Notes: a model not told the origin generated them from the sequence alone. A stretch of 10,718 bases of DNA from Chloroflexota bacterium (GCA_028873745.1 JAPPNT010000162.1:1-10718); one strand, 5' to 3'; counted from the stretch's first letter, positions 1 through 6,695 are shown. Program-made: numbers and translations.

Positions 1-738
1 CTCCAGAACTGCTGGAACGACCCGACCGTCGGTGCCATCGTCGGCCCCGAGCGCGCCATGGGTTGCATCGCCTCCCACATCGAGGTCGCCCTCTGGCATC
101 CCGGCCACGTCGAGCGAGGCGGCGCCGTCGGCCGAGACTCCGGCCACGTCGTTTTCCGAGTCGGCGAGCAGACCCTGCAGGTCACCGAGCGCTCGGAGTA
201 CGTCGCCTCCCTGCTCGACAACATCGACGCCGCCTACGCCACCGACAACCTCTGGGGCGAGCGCTGGGCCAAGCTCTGCCAGAACTCCATGGGCAACGCC
301 ATCTCCGCCATGACCGCCATGGGCACCAACGAGCTCGCCGTCGACGCCCGATGCCGCACCATCTCCATCAACCTCGCCAGGGAGGCCGCGCAGGTCGGCC
401 GCGCCCTCGGCTACAACGTCGTCGACATCAACGGCAAGCCAGCGCAACTCTGGGCCGGTGCAGAGCGCGGCGACGTCTATGAGGAGCTCGACGACTACTT
501 CGCCAACCGCCGCACGCGCATAAACTGGCTGGCCTCCATGGCCCAGGACGTCCACAAGGGCCGGCGCTCGGAGGTGGCCTACATGAACGGCCTCGTCTGC
601 GCCAAGGGCCGGGAGGTAACCATCCCCACCCCCTACAACGACGCCATAGTCTCCGCCATGCAGCTAATAGACGACAAACTCAAGCCCCCCGGCCCCGAAC
701 TAATAGACATAGTCCTGGAGCACGCGGGGGCGGGATAA
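1..738 (+). CDS. Ketopantoate reductase (PanE/ApbA) family protein, 3' part
   Basis: The reading frame is open from the first base of the window, so the gene starts upstream and about 245 C-terminal residues are visible. Ketopantoate reductases reduce 2-dehydropantoate to pantoate with NADPH in coenzyme A synthesis, but many family members have other or unknown substrates. The visible part begins at the end of the Rossmann domain (LQNCWNDPTVGAIVGPERAM, matching the family LQNG...N..VG.ERV pattern). It continues into the helical C-terminal domain: WAKLCQNSMGNAISAM carries the family's conserved lysine and asparagine, and GRRSEVAYMNG followed by a PTPYN motif is the typical C-terminal signature. 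The cofactor-binding GxGxxG lies outside the window. Base composition is strongly C-rich at third positions, as in most neighbours. The family call is firm; true PanE activity is not established. Confidence 0.8.
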   Translation, partial: LQNCWNDPTVGAIVGPERAMGCIASHIEVALWHPGHVERGGAVGRDSGHVVFRVGEQTLQVTERSEYVASLLDNIDAAYATDNLWGERWAKLCQNSMGNAISAMTAMGTNELAVDARCRTISINLAREAAQVGRALGYNVVDINGKPAQLWAGAERGDVYEELDDYFANRRTRINWLASMAQDVHKGRRSEVAYMNGLVCAKGREVTIPTPYNDAIVSAMQLIDDKLKPPGPELIDIVLEHAGAG

Positions 739-772
739 ATGGGCTAACCTCATCGATCGGAGAATGGTAGAC

Positions 773-1300
773 ATGACACGCCCATTGGTTCCAGAAGATT
801 TTGAGAGCCTGCAACCCAAGTTTGATGGAATTGTGAGCTACCTCACCGCAGCAAGAGAAACGCCCGAAGAATCGACTGACGACTACATTGCCGCTATCTT
901 GCTGATGGAAGAAGTTGTAGATGAAGTCAAGGATGTCCAAGGCGAGAGCCTGCACCATACATTCAGGGAAAGGGTTGACGCTCTTGCACCCGCCGAAAAG
1001 GCGGCGATGTTTGGTGGGCTCGGGGCGGGTGCATTGTCCGTCCTTAGCGTCACTGGACTCGGTGGGTTTGGGATAGCAGCAGGTGGAACCGCTTTTGGCG
1101 TAGCAGGTGTTGCTGGTGCAGCCGTGGCAACAGGGGGTGCAGGGCTAGTCGGTGCGGCAGGCCTCTATCTGCTCTACAGAGGGGGTGAAGCAGCAGCCAA
1201 GACTGACGTCGGCCAAAGGGCTGTTGGACAGGCGCGCCAAATCAGCAAGAGGGCGGCAGACCGTCTCAATAGACTGCGCAAGCCACCAGAGACAGAATAG
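773..1300 (+). CDS. Hypothetical protein with glycine-rich hydrophobic core
   Basis: I do not recognise this 175-residue protein. An in-frame ATG lies at 764, but the Shine-Dalgarno-like GGAGA (759-763) is spaced correctly only for the ATG at 773, so that start is preferred. Residues 1-75 are polar, acidic and predicted helical. Residues 81-135 form a Gly/Ala/Val-rich hydrophobic stretch with repeated GxxxG and GG spacings (GGLGAGALSV, then GGFGIAAGGTAFGVAGVAGA), ending LYLLYRGG. Residues 140-175 are basic (KRAADRLNRLRK). This looks like a glycine-zipper segment that may insert in or pack against a membrane; no signal peptide is visible. Its codon use is less C-rich than that of the genes on both sides (for example gaagaagttgtagatgaag at 907-925), which hints at a different origin. 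It follows the ketopantoate reductase gene by 34 bases and converges on the MmgE/PrpD gene. Confidence 0.7.
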   Translation: MTRPLVPEDFESLQPKFDGIVSYLTAARETPEESTDDYIAAILLMEEVVDEVKDVQGESLHHTFRERVDALAPAEKAAMFGGLGAGALSVLSVTGLGGFGIAAGGTAFGVAGVAGAAVATGGAGLVGAAGLYLLYRGGEAAAKTDVGQRAVGQARQISKRAADRLNRLRKPPETE

Positions 1301-1311
1301 AGCATTGCTCC

Positions 1312-1336
1312 GTTCACCGTGAGCCCGTCGAAGGGC
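1312..1336. repeat. Divergent copy of the CCCTGAGCCTGTCGAAGGG repeat
   Basis: The sequence gttcaccgtgagcccgtcg plus aagggc matches the repeats at 6698-6722 and 7393-7416 except for three substitutions. It lies in the 38-base gap between two convergent genes, where a small hairpin could serve both 3' ends. The substitutions weaken the gccct/agggc stem seen in the other copies, so this looks like an older, decaying copy. Confidence 0.6.
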
Positions 1337-1338
1337 GC

Positions 1339-2697
1339 CTACGCCCCCAACAACCCCCGCAGCTCCCGCACGTCCCCCACCGACTCCAGCTCCCGCACCG
1401 CCGCGATGAGCCCGTCCGCCTTCGCCGCCCCCAGCGCCGGCACGAGCAAGTCCCGCGCCTTCGCCTCGACCTCTTCCGTCGTCATCGGGTTCTCCATCGT
1501 CCCCCGCACCGCCACCACGTGGTCGCTGTACGTCGCCCCGTCCGTCGTCGTCACCTCGACGATCGCCTGCCGGGGGCTCTCCGGCGTCACCAGCGCGTCG
1601 TCTCCGATCAGCTCCACCTTGTCCCGGATCGCCAGCATCGCCGGGTCGCCGAACCGCTCGTAGTCGTGCGCCGCCGCGAACGAGATCCCCCCATCGACAA
1701 GGTACACGGCCATCATGTGCTGCAGGCAGATGTTCGGCATCTCCCGGTTGTTCACCGTCCGCGCGCCGCCCACGCCCATCGTCACCCTGATGTGCTCCAC
1801 CTCGTCCGGCCGAAGCGGGTGCGCGTCCAGGATGTGCCCCAGCGCGTCCGCCGCCGCCTGTATCGGCGACCCGACGCAGTGCTTCTTGATGTTCGTCCGA
1901 AGCAGCTCGTACCGCTCCGCCAGCTCCCCCACGATCTCCCCCGGGCTCGGCGACGGCGAGAACGACCGGAAGAAGTTCCGCTCCCCCTCGAACACGTCCC
2001 ACACCCCCGTGAACCCCATGTCGACCAGCACCGCCGCCGTTACCCCGCTCCGCGCCGGCATCCCCGCAAAGTCGAACGCCTTCTCGATGTGGTCCGTGTC
2101 CCGCGCCCACGTCGGGATGCCCGACGTCTGCTGCGCCGTGTACGAGATCAAGTAGCGCATCTGCTCGATGCTCGTCTCCGTGCACGCCCCCGCCGCCGTC
2201 GCCGCCCCGAAGACCCCGCCGAGGCTGTGGCTGCTGAACCCCCGCTCGGCCTCCAGCGTGTACCGCTCCCCCAGCGAGTGCATGACCCGCGCGCACATGT
2301 CGTAACCCAGCGCCACCGCGTTTAGCAGCCGCCGGCCCGATACCCCGTTCCGCTCCCCCATCGCCATCGCCGCCGGCACGATGGCGCACCCCGGATGCGT
2401 CCCCGACGGCGCGTGCGAGTCGTCCGTTTCGTCGGCGTGCGCCAGGAATCCGTTGGCCATCGCCGCCGTCACCGCCGTCGTCAGCAGCGGCGTCGAGAGC
2501 ACCTGCGCCTCTCCCGTCCCGCCCTGGCTCTGCGCAAACTCGATGGCCTTCTTCCCCGGCTCCAGCGCCGCCCCCGACACCATCGCTGCGATGGTGTCCA
2601 GGATGTGGTGCTTCCCCTTCACCGCCACCTCCGGGGGCAGCGACGCCTCCCGTGCATGCACCATGTAACGGGCCAGCGTCTCCATCTCTCCGGCCAT
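1339..2697 (-). CDS. MmgE/PrpD family protein
   Basis: The protein is 452 residues, a normal length for the family that includes 2-methylcitrate dehydratase (PrpD), MmgE and cis-aconitate decarboxylase. These are cytosolic enzymes that add or remove water or CO2 on small tricarboxylic acids. Hallmarks are the all-helical N-terminal domain (HHILDTIAAMVSG, about residues 30-42), the motif NGFLAHADETDDSH (82-95) and HPGCAIVPAAMAMGE (101-115), which carry conserved active-site residues of the fold. An ATG at 2727 would add ten residues, but a clear GGGAGG lies six bases before the ATG at 2697, so the shorter form is preferred. A promoter-like pair is present upstream (2751-2779). No prpB, prpC or other methylcitrate-cycle gene is in view, so the substrate cannot be named. 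It is divergent from the DsrE-like genes. Confidence 0.9.
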   Translation of the reverse strand: MAGEMETLARYMVHAREASLPPEVAVKGKHHILDTIAAMVSGAALEPGKKAIEFAQSQGGTGEAQVLSTPLLTTAVTAAMANGFLAHADETDDSHAPSGTHPGCAIVPAAMAMGERNGVSGRRLLNAVALGYDMCARVMHSLGERYTLEAERGFSSHSLGGVFGAATAAGACTETSIEQMRYLISYTAQQTSGIPTWARDTDHIEKAFDFAGMPARSGVTAAVLVDMGFTGVWDVFEGERNFFRSFSPSPSPGEIVGELAERYELLRTNIKKHCVGSPIQAAADALGHILDAHPLRPDEVEHIRVTMGVGGARTVNNREMPNICLQHMMAVYLVDGGISFAAAHDYERFGDPAMLAIRDKVELIGDDALVTPESPRQAIVEVTTTDGATYSDHVVAVRGTMENPMTTEEVEAKARDLLVPALGAAKADGLIAAVRELESVGDVRELRGLLGA

Positions 2698-2750
2698 CAC
2701 GTCCTCCCTGCCGACCAATTTCGCCACGGCATCTGCCAGTCAGATTCCGC

Positions 2751-2779
2751 AGTATCCGCGAGCCGCCTACCCCCGTCAA
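2751..2779 (-). promoter_or_regulatory. Putative promoter of the MmgE/PrpD gene
   Basis: Read on the minus strand, TTGACG (2779-2774) is followed after 17 bases by GATACT (2756-2751), five and four matches to the sigma-70 consensus. Predicted transcription start is near 2744, leaving a leader of about 47 bases before the ATG at 2697. The -35 box lies 22 bases from the -35 box of the divergent DsrE-cluster promoter. Confidence 0.5.
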
Positions 2780-2801
2780 CGCGATCCCAGACGGCCGCCA
2801 T

Positions 2802-2830
2802 TTGGCAAGACCTAACCATCCCGCTATCAT
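2802..2830 (+). promoter_or_regulatory. Putative promoter of the DsrE-like cluster, -10 inside an inverted repeat
   Basis: TTGGCA (2802-2807), 17 bases, then TATCAT (2825-2830) is a good sigma-70-type match. The -10 box is centred in the inverted repeat TCCCG-N8-CGGGA (2819-2836), a possible operator. Transcription would start near 2837, exactly where a second inverted repeat, GCCGCA (2837-2842) with TGCGGC (2870-2875) and an inner CACG/CGTG stem (2851-2866), begins. The leader could thus fold into a 5' stem-loop. A Shine-Dalgarno GGGAGG follows at 2889-2894. Confidence 0.5.
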
Positions 2831-2900
2831 ACGGGAGCCGCAACTTGCAGCACGCGGCAACCCGTGGTGTGCGGCAGCACAGCCAGGAAGGGAGGTAACT

Positions 2901-3236
2901 GTGGCAGACTACTTGCTTGTGGAGTCCCGGGACCCGTTCGAGTACGCCGACACGTCATACTTCTACCAGATGGCGGAAGACCTGTGTAAGGCCGGCAACA
3001 ACGTCACCTTCTTCCTGGTGCAGAACGGCGTCCTCATGGCGCGCAAGGGCATCAGCAATGACGCCGTCGCCCGCCTCCGCAGCGCCGCTCCCGCCGTGAA
3101 GATCCTCGCTGACGACTTCTCCCTCCGCGAGCGCGCCATCTCCGCCGACAAGCTCGCTGACGGCGTCACGTCCGCCGGCGTCGACGCGCTCGTTGACCTG
3201 CTCGCGGAGCCCGGCGTCAAGGCCGTCTGGCACTAG
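2901..3236 (+). CDS. DsrE/DsrH-like protein, cysteine-less at the active position
   Basis: This is a 111-residue cytosolic protein starting at GTG 2901, which has AAGGGAGG just upstream; longer readings of the frame have no such signal. The alternating strand-helix pattern (MADYLLVE; YFYQMAEDLCKAGNNVTFFLVQNGV; AVKILADDFSLRERAISADKL; DALVDLL...VKAVWH) fits the DsrE/DsrF/DsrH (TusD/C/B) fold, whose members form heterohexamers that relay sulfur as persulfide. In sulfur-carrying members a cysteine follows the third strand; here the matching place reads ADDF (residues 70-73). The only cysteine is C29 in the first helix. The C-terminal half resembles the third gene of the cluster (RAIS..KLADGV...VKAVWH against RGIS..DLCDGV...DAIWHW), so the two are paralogues. 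It is the first gene of a three-gene unit. Exact function unknown. Confidence 0.75.
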   Translation: MADYLLVESRDPFEYADTSYFYQMAEDLCKAGNNVTFFLVQNGVLMARKGISNDAVARLRSAAPAVKILADDFSLRERAISADKLADGVTSAGVDALVDLLAEPGVKAVWH

Positions 3237-3267
3237 CCCCGCACTATCCATTGGGAGGAACACCGCA

Positions 3268-3684
3268 ATGACAACGTCAGGCGACAAGACCATCACCATC
3301 GCCCTCATGGACCCGCCGTACGAGTCCGGCACCACCACCACCGCCCTCCGCATCGTCGACGCCGCCCTGCGAAAGGGCATCAACGTCAACGTCTTCGCCT
3401 ATGAGGGCGCCGTCAACATGACCATGAAGGGCCAGGCCGCCCACCCCAACCCCGTCAAGGGCACGTCGATCGAGGAGCAGGACCACCCCAGCTCGTCCCG
3501 CTTCATCGCCGGCCTCTTCGAGCTCGCCGGCGACGGCCCCAAACTCGACTGGGTCAACTGCGGCCTCTGCGTCGACGAGCGCGGCGCAGGCGACTGGATC
3601 GAGGGCCCCCGACGCGGCGGTCCCGGCGACCTCTTCAAGATGTCGCAGGAGAGCACCAACACGCTGATCATCGGAACGCGCTAG
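3268..3684 (+). CDS. DsrE-like sulfur-carrier protein with CxxC
   Basis: The 138-residue protein starts at ATG 3268, eight bases after GGGAGGA. It has the DsrE/TusD layout: a first strand ITIALMDPPYESG, helix TTTALRIVDAALRKG, strand INVNVFAYEGAVN, then a longer insertion (residues 55-90). Strand LDWVNCGLCVDERG (93-106) places C98 and C101 where DsrE-type proteins keep their persulfide-carrying cysteine, and the trailing ERG/ARG is also typical. The end (ESTNTLIIGTR) is the last strand. It is the likely active subunit of a complex with the two cysteine-poor neighbours, 31 bases after the first and 41 before the third. Whether it serves tRNA thiolation (Tus-like), sulfur oxidation (Dsr-like) or something else cannot be told: no tusA, tusE or dsrAB gene is in view. 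Confidence 0.8.
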   Translation: MTTSGDKTITIALMDPPYESGTTTTALRIVDAALRKGINVNVFAYEGAVNMTMKGQAAHPNPVKGTSIEEQDHPSSSRFIAGLFELAGDGPKLDWVNCGLCVDERGAGDWIEGPRRGGPGDLFKMSQESTNTLIIGTR

Positions 3685-3725
3685 CGGCCGCCCCGTAGCC
3701 CTGAATCGACCACAAGGAGACAGAC

Positions 3726-4109
3726 ATGGCCGGAATACTCTCCGTCGTGGAGCGCGCCTACCACGGCACCATTGAAGAGCAGGACGACACCATCCTGTGG
3801 GTCAGTCACATGCTCAAGAACGCGGGCGCGGACCTCTCCATCCTCCTCCGCAGCAACGCCGTCAACTACGCCGTTCGAGGCCAGGACGCCAGCGGCCTCA
3901 ACATCGGCGGCGTCGACCTCTCCGTCCCGCCCCGCATTGACGACGACGTCATCGCCCTGACTAACACCGGCGCCCCCGTCTACGTCGTCGCCGAGGACCT
4001 CGCCGACCGCGGCATCTCCGCCGGCGACCTCTGTGACGGCGTCCAGACCGTGGCCCGCGCGGACCTCGCCAAACTCTTCGACGAGCACGACGCCATCTGG
4101 CACTGGTAG
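3726..4109 (+). CDS. DsrE/DsrH-like protein, second cysteine-poor paralogue
   Basis: The 127-residue protein starts at ATG 3726, preceded by AAGGAG at a normal distance. The first strand (MAGILSVVERAY), helix (DDTILWVSHMLKNAG), strand (ADLSILLRSNAVNYAV) and the C-terminal block PVYVVAEDLADRGISAGDLCDGVQ (residues 84-107, split here by position) fit the DsrE/F/H fold. The expected cysteine after the third strand is replaced by AED (89-91). C103 falls in the following helix instead. It ends DAIWHW, like the AVWH end of the first cluster gene, which suggests a shared interface at the C terminus. Together the three genes could encode an alpha2-beta2-gamma2 complex of the DsrEFH/TusBCD type; that assembly is inferred from the family. 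Palindromes follow its stop codon. Confidence 0.75.
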   Translation: MAGILSVVERAYHGTIEEQDDTILWVSHMLKNAGADLSILLRSNAVNYAVRGQDASGLNIGGVDLSVPPRIDDDVIALTNTGAPVYVVAEDLADRGISAGDLCDGVQTVARADLAKLFDEHDAIWHW

Positions 4110-4121
4110 CCGTTTCGAACG

Positions 4122-4143
4122 CCGGAAAGGGGCGCCCCTCCGG
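4122..4143 (+). terminator. Hairpin after the DsrE-like cluster, no T-run
   Basis: CCGGA (4122-4126) pairs with TCCGG (4139-4143), and inside, after an AA bulge, GGGG (4129-4132) faces CCCC (4135-4138). It starts 13 bases after the stop codon of the third DsrE-like gene. No T-tract follows, so it may protect the 3' end of the mRNA or depend on Rho instead of terminating on its own. Confidence 0.35.
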
Positions 4144-4151
4144 TCGCTGAG

Positions 4152-4188
4152 GTCCCTCACCGTCGGCCAAAACGGCTGCCAGAGGGAC
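4152..4188 (+). repeat. Inverted repeat GTCCCTC...GAGGGAC
   Basis: A perfect 7-base inverted repeat, GTCCCTC (4152-4158) with GAGGGAC (4182-4188), encloses a GCC-AAAAC-GGC small stem. It lies between the end of the DsrE-like cluster and the rpsP promoter, so it belongs to the 3' tail of the cluster transcript or to DNA-level control; nothing decides between these. Confidence 0.3.
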
Positions 4189-4223
4189 AGGCAGTGTACA
4201 AAGGGCTGCCCGCGCTCGCGTGT

Positions 4224-4253
4224 TTGACAGGTACCTTCATGTCTACCTATAAT
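4224..4253 (+). promoter_or_regulatory. Consensus promoter of rpsP
   Basis: TTGACA (4224-4229) and TATAAT (4248-4253) are both exact sigma-70 consensus boxes, 18 bases apart. The predicted start is near 4260, giving a leader of about 35 bases before the rpsP ATG at 4295. Such a strong match fits a highly expressed ribosomal protein gene. The Shine-Dalgarno AAGGAG (4279-4284) sits inside the small palindrome gaaggagtccttc (4278-4290). Confidence 0.8.
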
Positions 4254-4294
4254 GCCAATGGTTCCACTATAAGTCGTGAAGGAGTCCTTCATTA

Positions 4295-4543
4295 ATGTTG
4301 CGGATTCGCCTTCGCCGGATGGGGAAGAAGAAGCAGCCCAGTTATCGCGTGGTGGTCATGGACTCCCGCGCTCCCCGAGACGGCGGCTACATTGACCAGG
4401 TCGGGCTCTACAACCCCCGCTCGGAGCCCAAGACCGTGGAGATAGATACGGACAAGGCGCTGAAGTGGATGCAGAATGGTGCCCAGCCTTCACAGCCGGT
4501 GGAACGCCTGCTGCGGAACCTTGGGGTGCTGGAGAAGGCATAA
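4295..4543 (+). CDS. rpsP: 30S ribosomal protein S16
   Basis: The 82-residue protein matches bacterial S16 throughout: MLRIRLRRMGKKKQPSYRVV, then DSRAPRDGGYIDQVGLYNP and the C-terminal WMQNGAQPSQPVERLLRNLG. S16 binds 16S rRNA early and helps order assembly of the small subunit body. Length is normal for the family. It has its own strong promoter and a Shine-Dalgarno ten bases from the ATG, and is followed after three bases by the KH-domain gene. This is the usual start of the rpsP-khpA-rimM-trmD-rplS operon, but trmD and rplS are missing here. Confidence 0.97.
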   Translation: MLRIRLRRMGKKKQPSYRVVVMDSRAPRDGGYIDQVGLYNPRSEPKTVEIDTDKALKWMQNGAQPSQPVERLLRNLGVLEKA

Positions 4544-4546
4544 CCC

Positions 4547-4774
4547 ATGCGTGAGCTCATCGAGTACATTGCCAAGTCCCTCGCGCACAACCCCGACGCC
4601 GTCAAGGTCACCCAGGTCGAGGAGGAGGGCGTCTACGTCATCCAGCTCGACGTTGACCCGGACGACAAGGGGCGCATCATCGGCAAGCAGGGCCGCGTCG
4701 CCGAGGCCATGCGCGTCCTTCTTCGCGTGGTCGCCATCAAGCAGGGCGTCCGCGCGTCCCTCCAGATCCTCTAG
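4547..4774 (+). CDS. khpA: KH domain RNA-binding protein KhpA
   Basis: The 75-residue protein is a single KH domain with the hallmark GRIIGKQGR loop (residues 42-50; GKQG is the GxxG that grips the nucleic-acid backbone). The N-terminal MRELIEYIAKSL...PDAVKV is typical of the KhpA/YlqC family. Family members in Firmicutes pair with KhpB and affect cell elongation and RNA stability; a role beside ribosome assembly is suggested by its conserved place between rpsP and rimM. It starts three bases after the rpsP stop codon, so translation is probably coupled. Residues and length are intact. Confidence 0.93.
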   Translation: MRELIEYIAKSLAHNPDAVKVTQVEEEGVYVIQLDVDPDDKGRIIGKQGRVAEAMRVLLRVVAIKQGVRASLQIL

Positions 4775-4801
4775 CCCCGACGGCTCGGTCTGACGCCGCT
4801 C

Positions 4802-5323
4802 ATGCCGCCGTCCTCCGAAGAACGCCCGCAGCAGCCCGAACGGTTGGCTGCCGCCCGCATCCTCGGCCCTTGGGGCCGCCACGGCCACCTCCGTATCGCC
4901 TCCCTCAGCGACGTCCCTGACCGTTTCGCCAACGGCGCGCGCTTCCTCATCGGCGACGACCCCTACGTCAGCGAGGGCTCCTGGCAGCAGGGCAAGTTCC
5001 TCCTCATCAAGCTCCGCGGCATAGACACCCGCTGGGACGCCGACGCCTTCCGCGGGGCCATCCTCGAGACCCCAATGGAAGAGGCCGCCGCGCTGCCCGA
5101 GGGCGTCTACTACCAGCACCAGGTCCTCGGCCTCGCCGTCCGCACCACTGATGGCCGGGACCTCGGCGCCCTCGCCGACATCATCGAGACCGGCAGCAAC
5201 GACGTCTACGTCGTCCGAGGCCCGGACGGCGAGTTCCTCGTCCCCGCCATCCCGGACATCGTGCTCGACGTGGACATGGCGAACAGGGTAATCACCATTG
5301 AGCCCGTGCCCGGTCTGCTTTGA
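4802..5323 (+). CDS. rimM: Ribosome maturation factor RimM
   Basis: The 173-residue protein has the two RimM domains. The N-terminal beta-barrel holds ARILGPWGRHGHLRIASLSD (residues 18-37; the family G.hG..G...v..tD pattern) and the C-terminal PRC barrel runs from LPEGVYYQHQVLGL (98-111), with SNDVYVV and FLVPAIPDIVLDVDMANRVI near the end. RimM binds S19 and helps mature the 30S head. The ATG at 4802 has no visible Shine-Dalgarno, unlike its neighbours. It lies 27 bases after khpA and the first residues are not conserved in the family, so the exact start is less sure. The TGA stop codon overlaps the -35 box of the yebC promoter. Confidence 0.93.
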   Translation: MPPSSEERPQQPERLAAARILGPWGRHGHLRIASLSDVPDRFANGARFLIGDDPYVSEGSWQQGKFLLIKLRGIDTRWDADAFRGAILETPMEEAAALPEGVYYQHQVLGLAVRTTDGRDLGALADIIETGSNDVYVVRGPDGEFLVPAIPDIVLDVDMANRVITIEPVPGLL

Positions 5324-5349
5324 CCTCGCGCGGAACCCTTGAGTAGAAT
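5320..5349 (+). promoter_or_regulatory. Putative promoter of yebC-ruvCA
   Basis: TTGACC (5320-5325) and TAGAAT (5344-5349), each five of six to consensus, are 18 bases apart, the same spacing as the rpsP promoter. The -35 box overlaps the rimM stop. Transcription would start near 5356 and leave about 50 bases of leader with the Shine-Dalgarno AGAGGAGG at 5393-5400. Confidence 0.5.
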
Positions 5350-5405
5350 GGCCGCAGTTGACGCGCCACAGTGGCAGTACTGCATGAACCACAGAGGAGG
5401 TGGCC

Positions 5406-6164
5406 GTGAGCGGACACTCCAAATGGTCAACCATCAAGCACCAGAAGGGAGCGGCGGACGCCAAGCGTGGCCAGCTCTTCACCCGCCTCACCAAGGAGAT
5501 CGTCATTGCCGCCAAGTCCGGCGGCGGCGACCCCGACATGAACCCACGCCTCCGGCTCGCCGTCCAGCAGGCCAGGCAGAACAACATGCCCCTGGACAAC
5601 ATCACCCGCGCCATCAAGCGCGCCACCGGCCAGTCCGACGATCAGGCCGATCTTGAGGAGCTCGTCTACGAGGGCTTCAGCCCCGGCGGCGCCGCCATCC
5701 TCGTCGTCGCCGTCACAGACAACCGCAACCGCGCCTCCTCCGAGGTCCGCAACGTCTTTGACCGCAACAACGGCAAGATGGGCCAGGTCGGCTCCGTCGG
5801 CTGGATGTTTGAGCAGAAGGGCGTCATCACCCTCCAGCTCTCCGACGAGCAGACGGAAGAGGCCGAGCTCCTCGCCATTGAGCACGGCGCCGAGGACATC
5901 TCCGACGACGACGCCACCATCGAGGTCCGCACCACGCCCGAGAACTTCGAGGCCGTCCGCAAGGCGCTGGAGGAGGCCGGCATGGCCCCCGTCTCCGCCG
6001 AGGTCACCCTCGTCCCAACTACCCAGACCGGCCTCGACGAGCGCGCCGCCGAGCAGACCCTCAAGCTCCTGGACCGCCTCGAGGGCCTCGACGACGTCCA
6101 GAAGGTCGTCACCAACGCCGACTTCCCGGAAACCGTCCTGGACAAGTACGCGACGGCGGCTTAG
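5406..6164 (+). CDS. yebC: YebC/PmpR family transcriptional regulator
   Basis: The 252-residue protein starts at GTG 5406, giving the canonical MSGHSKWSTIKHQKGAADAKRG opening (split: residues 1-22); a GTG at 5400 would overlap the Shine-Dalgarno. The family core is complete: LFTRLTKEI, NPRLRLAVQQAR, NMPLDNITRAIKRATG, YEGFSPGGAAILVVAVTDN, ASSEVRNVFDRNNGKMG and the acidic surface SDEQTEEAELLAIEHGAEDI. YebC proteins act as DNA-binding regulators (PmpR in Pseudomonas, beside ruvC) and, from more recent work, as factors helping ribosomes past difficult peptides. The position directly before ruvC is one of the most conserved gene neighbourhoods of the family. The stop precedes the ruvC start by seven bases. 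Confidence 0.95.
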   Translation: MSGHSKWSTIKHQKGAADAKRGQLFTRLTKEIVIAAKSGGGDPDMNPRLRLAVQQARQNNMPLDNITRAIKRATGQSDDQADLEELVYEGFSPGGAAILVVAVTDNRNRASSEVRNVFDRNNGKMGQVGSVGWMFEQKGVITLQLSDEQTEEAELLAIEHGAEDISDDDATIEVRTTPENFEAVRKALEEAGMAPVSAEVTLVPTTQTGLDERAAEQTLKLLDRLEGLDDVQKVVTNADFPETVLDKYATAA

Positions 6165-6171
6165 GCGCGCC

Positions 6172-6693
6172 ATGGCCCAGCGCATCCTCGGCATTGACCC
6201 CGGCACGATCCAGTTCGGCTACGGCCTGCTGGAAGCCGACCGCGGGGAAGGAAGCTACCTCACCGCCGGTGTCATCAAAGCGCCCCGCTCCATGGAGATC
6301 GGCGGCCGTCTTCACCGCATCCATACGGAGCTCCTCGCACTGCTCGAGACTTGGCGCCCCGATGTCGTCGCCGTCGAGGAGCCCTTCATCCCCCCGGAGG
6401 TCGCCAGCCGGGGCGGCCACCGCACCAGCGTCCGCTCTGCGATGGCCGTCGGTCAGGCGCAGGCCGTCGCCCTGCTGGCAGCCGCGCACTACGGCTTGGA
6501 CGTGCACCGCTACCCGCCATCGCGGGTGAAAAGCGCCGTCTCCGGCTACGGGCAGGGCAGCAAGCAGCAGGTCGCCGCCATGGTCGGCCTCCTCTTGGGA
6601 CTGTCGAAGCCGCCCGAGCCCGTCGACGCCACCGACGCCCTCGCCGTGGCCATCTGCCACCTCCAGCACGAGCGGCTCAATACCATGGTCTAG
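6172..6693 (+). CDS. ruvC: Holliday junction endonuclease RuvC
   Basis: The 173-residue RNase H-fold nuclease resolves Holliday junctions during recombinational repair by paired cuts. All acidic catalytic residues are visible: D9 in ILGIDPGT, E69 in VAVEEPF, and D152 and D155 in DATDALAVAICH. The ATG at 6172 lies seven bases after yebC with no clear Shine-Dalgarno, so it is probably translated by coupling. The DNA-contact region (PPSRVKSAVSGYGQGSKQQV, residues 115-134) is normal. A palindromic repeat separates it from ruvA. Confidence 0.96.
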   Translation: MAQRILGIDPGTIQFGYGLLEADRGEGSYLTAGVIKAPRSMEIGGRLHRIHTELLALLETWRPDVVAVEEPFIPPEVASRGGHRTSVRSAMAVGQAQAVALLAAAHYGLDVHRYPPSRVKSAVSGYGQGSKQQVAAMVGLLLGLSKPPEPVDATDALAVAICHLQHERLNTMV

Positions 6694-6695
6694 CC

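Noticed and set aside
1145..2860. 571-codon open frame on the minus strand overlapping the MmgE/PrpD gene
   Set aside because: Its translation is Gly/Arg/Ala low-complexity typical of an out-of-phase reading of GC-rich coding DNA; the overlapping frame has full family motifs.
4490..5626. 378-codon minus-strand frame across khpA, rimM and the start of yebC
   Set aside because: It is antisense to three clear genes and has no motif; it is an effect of high GC.
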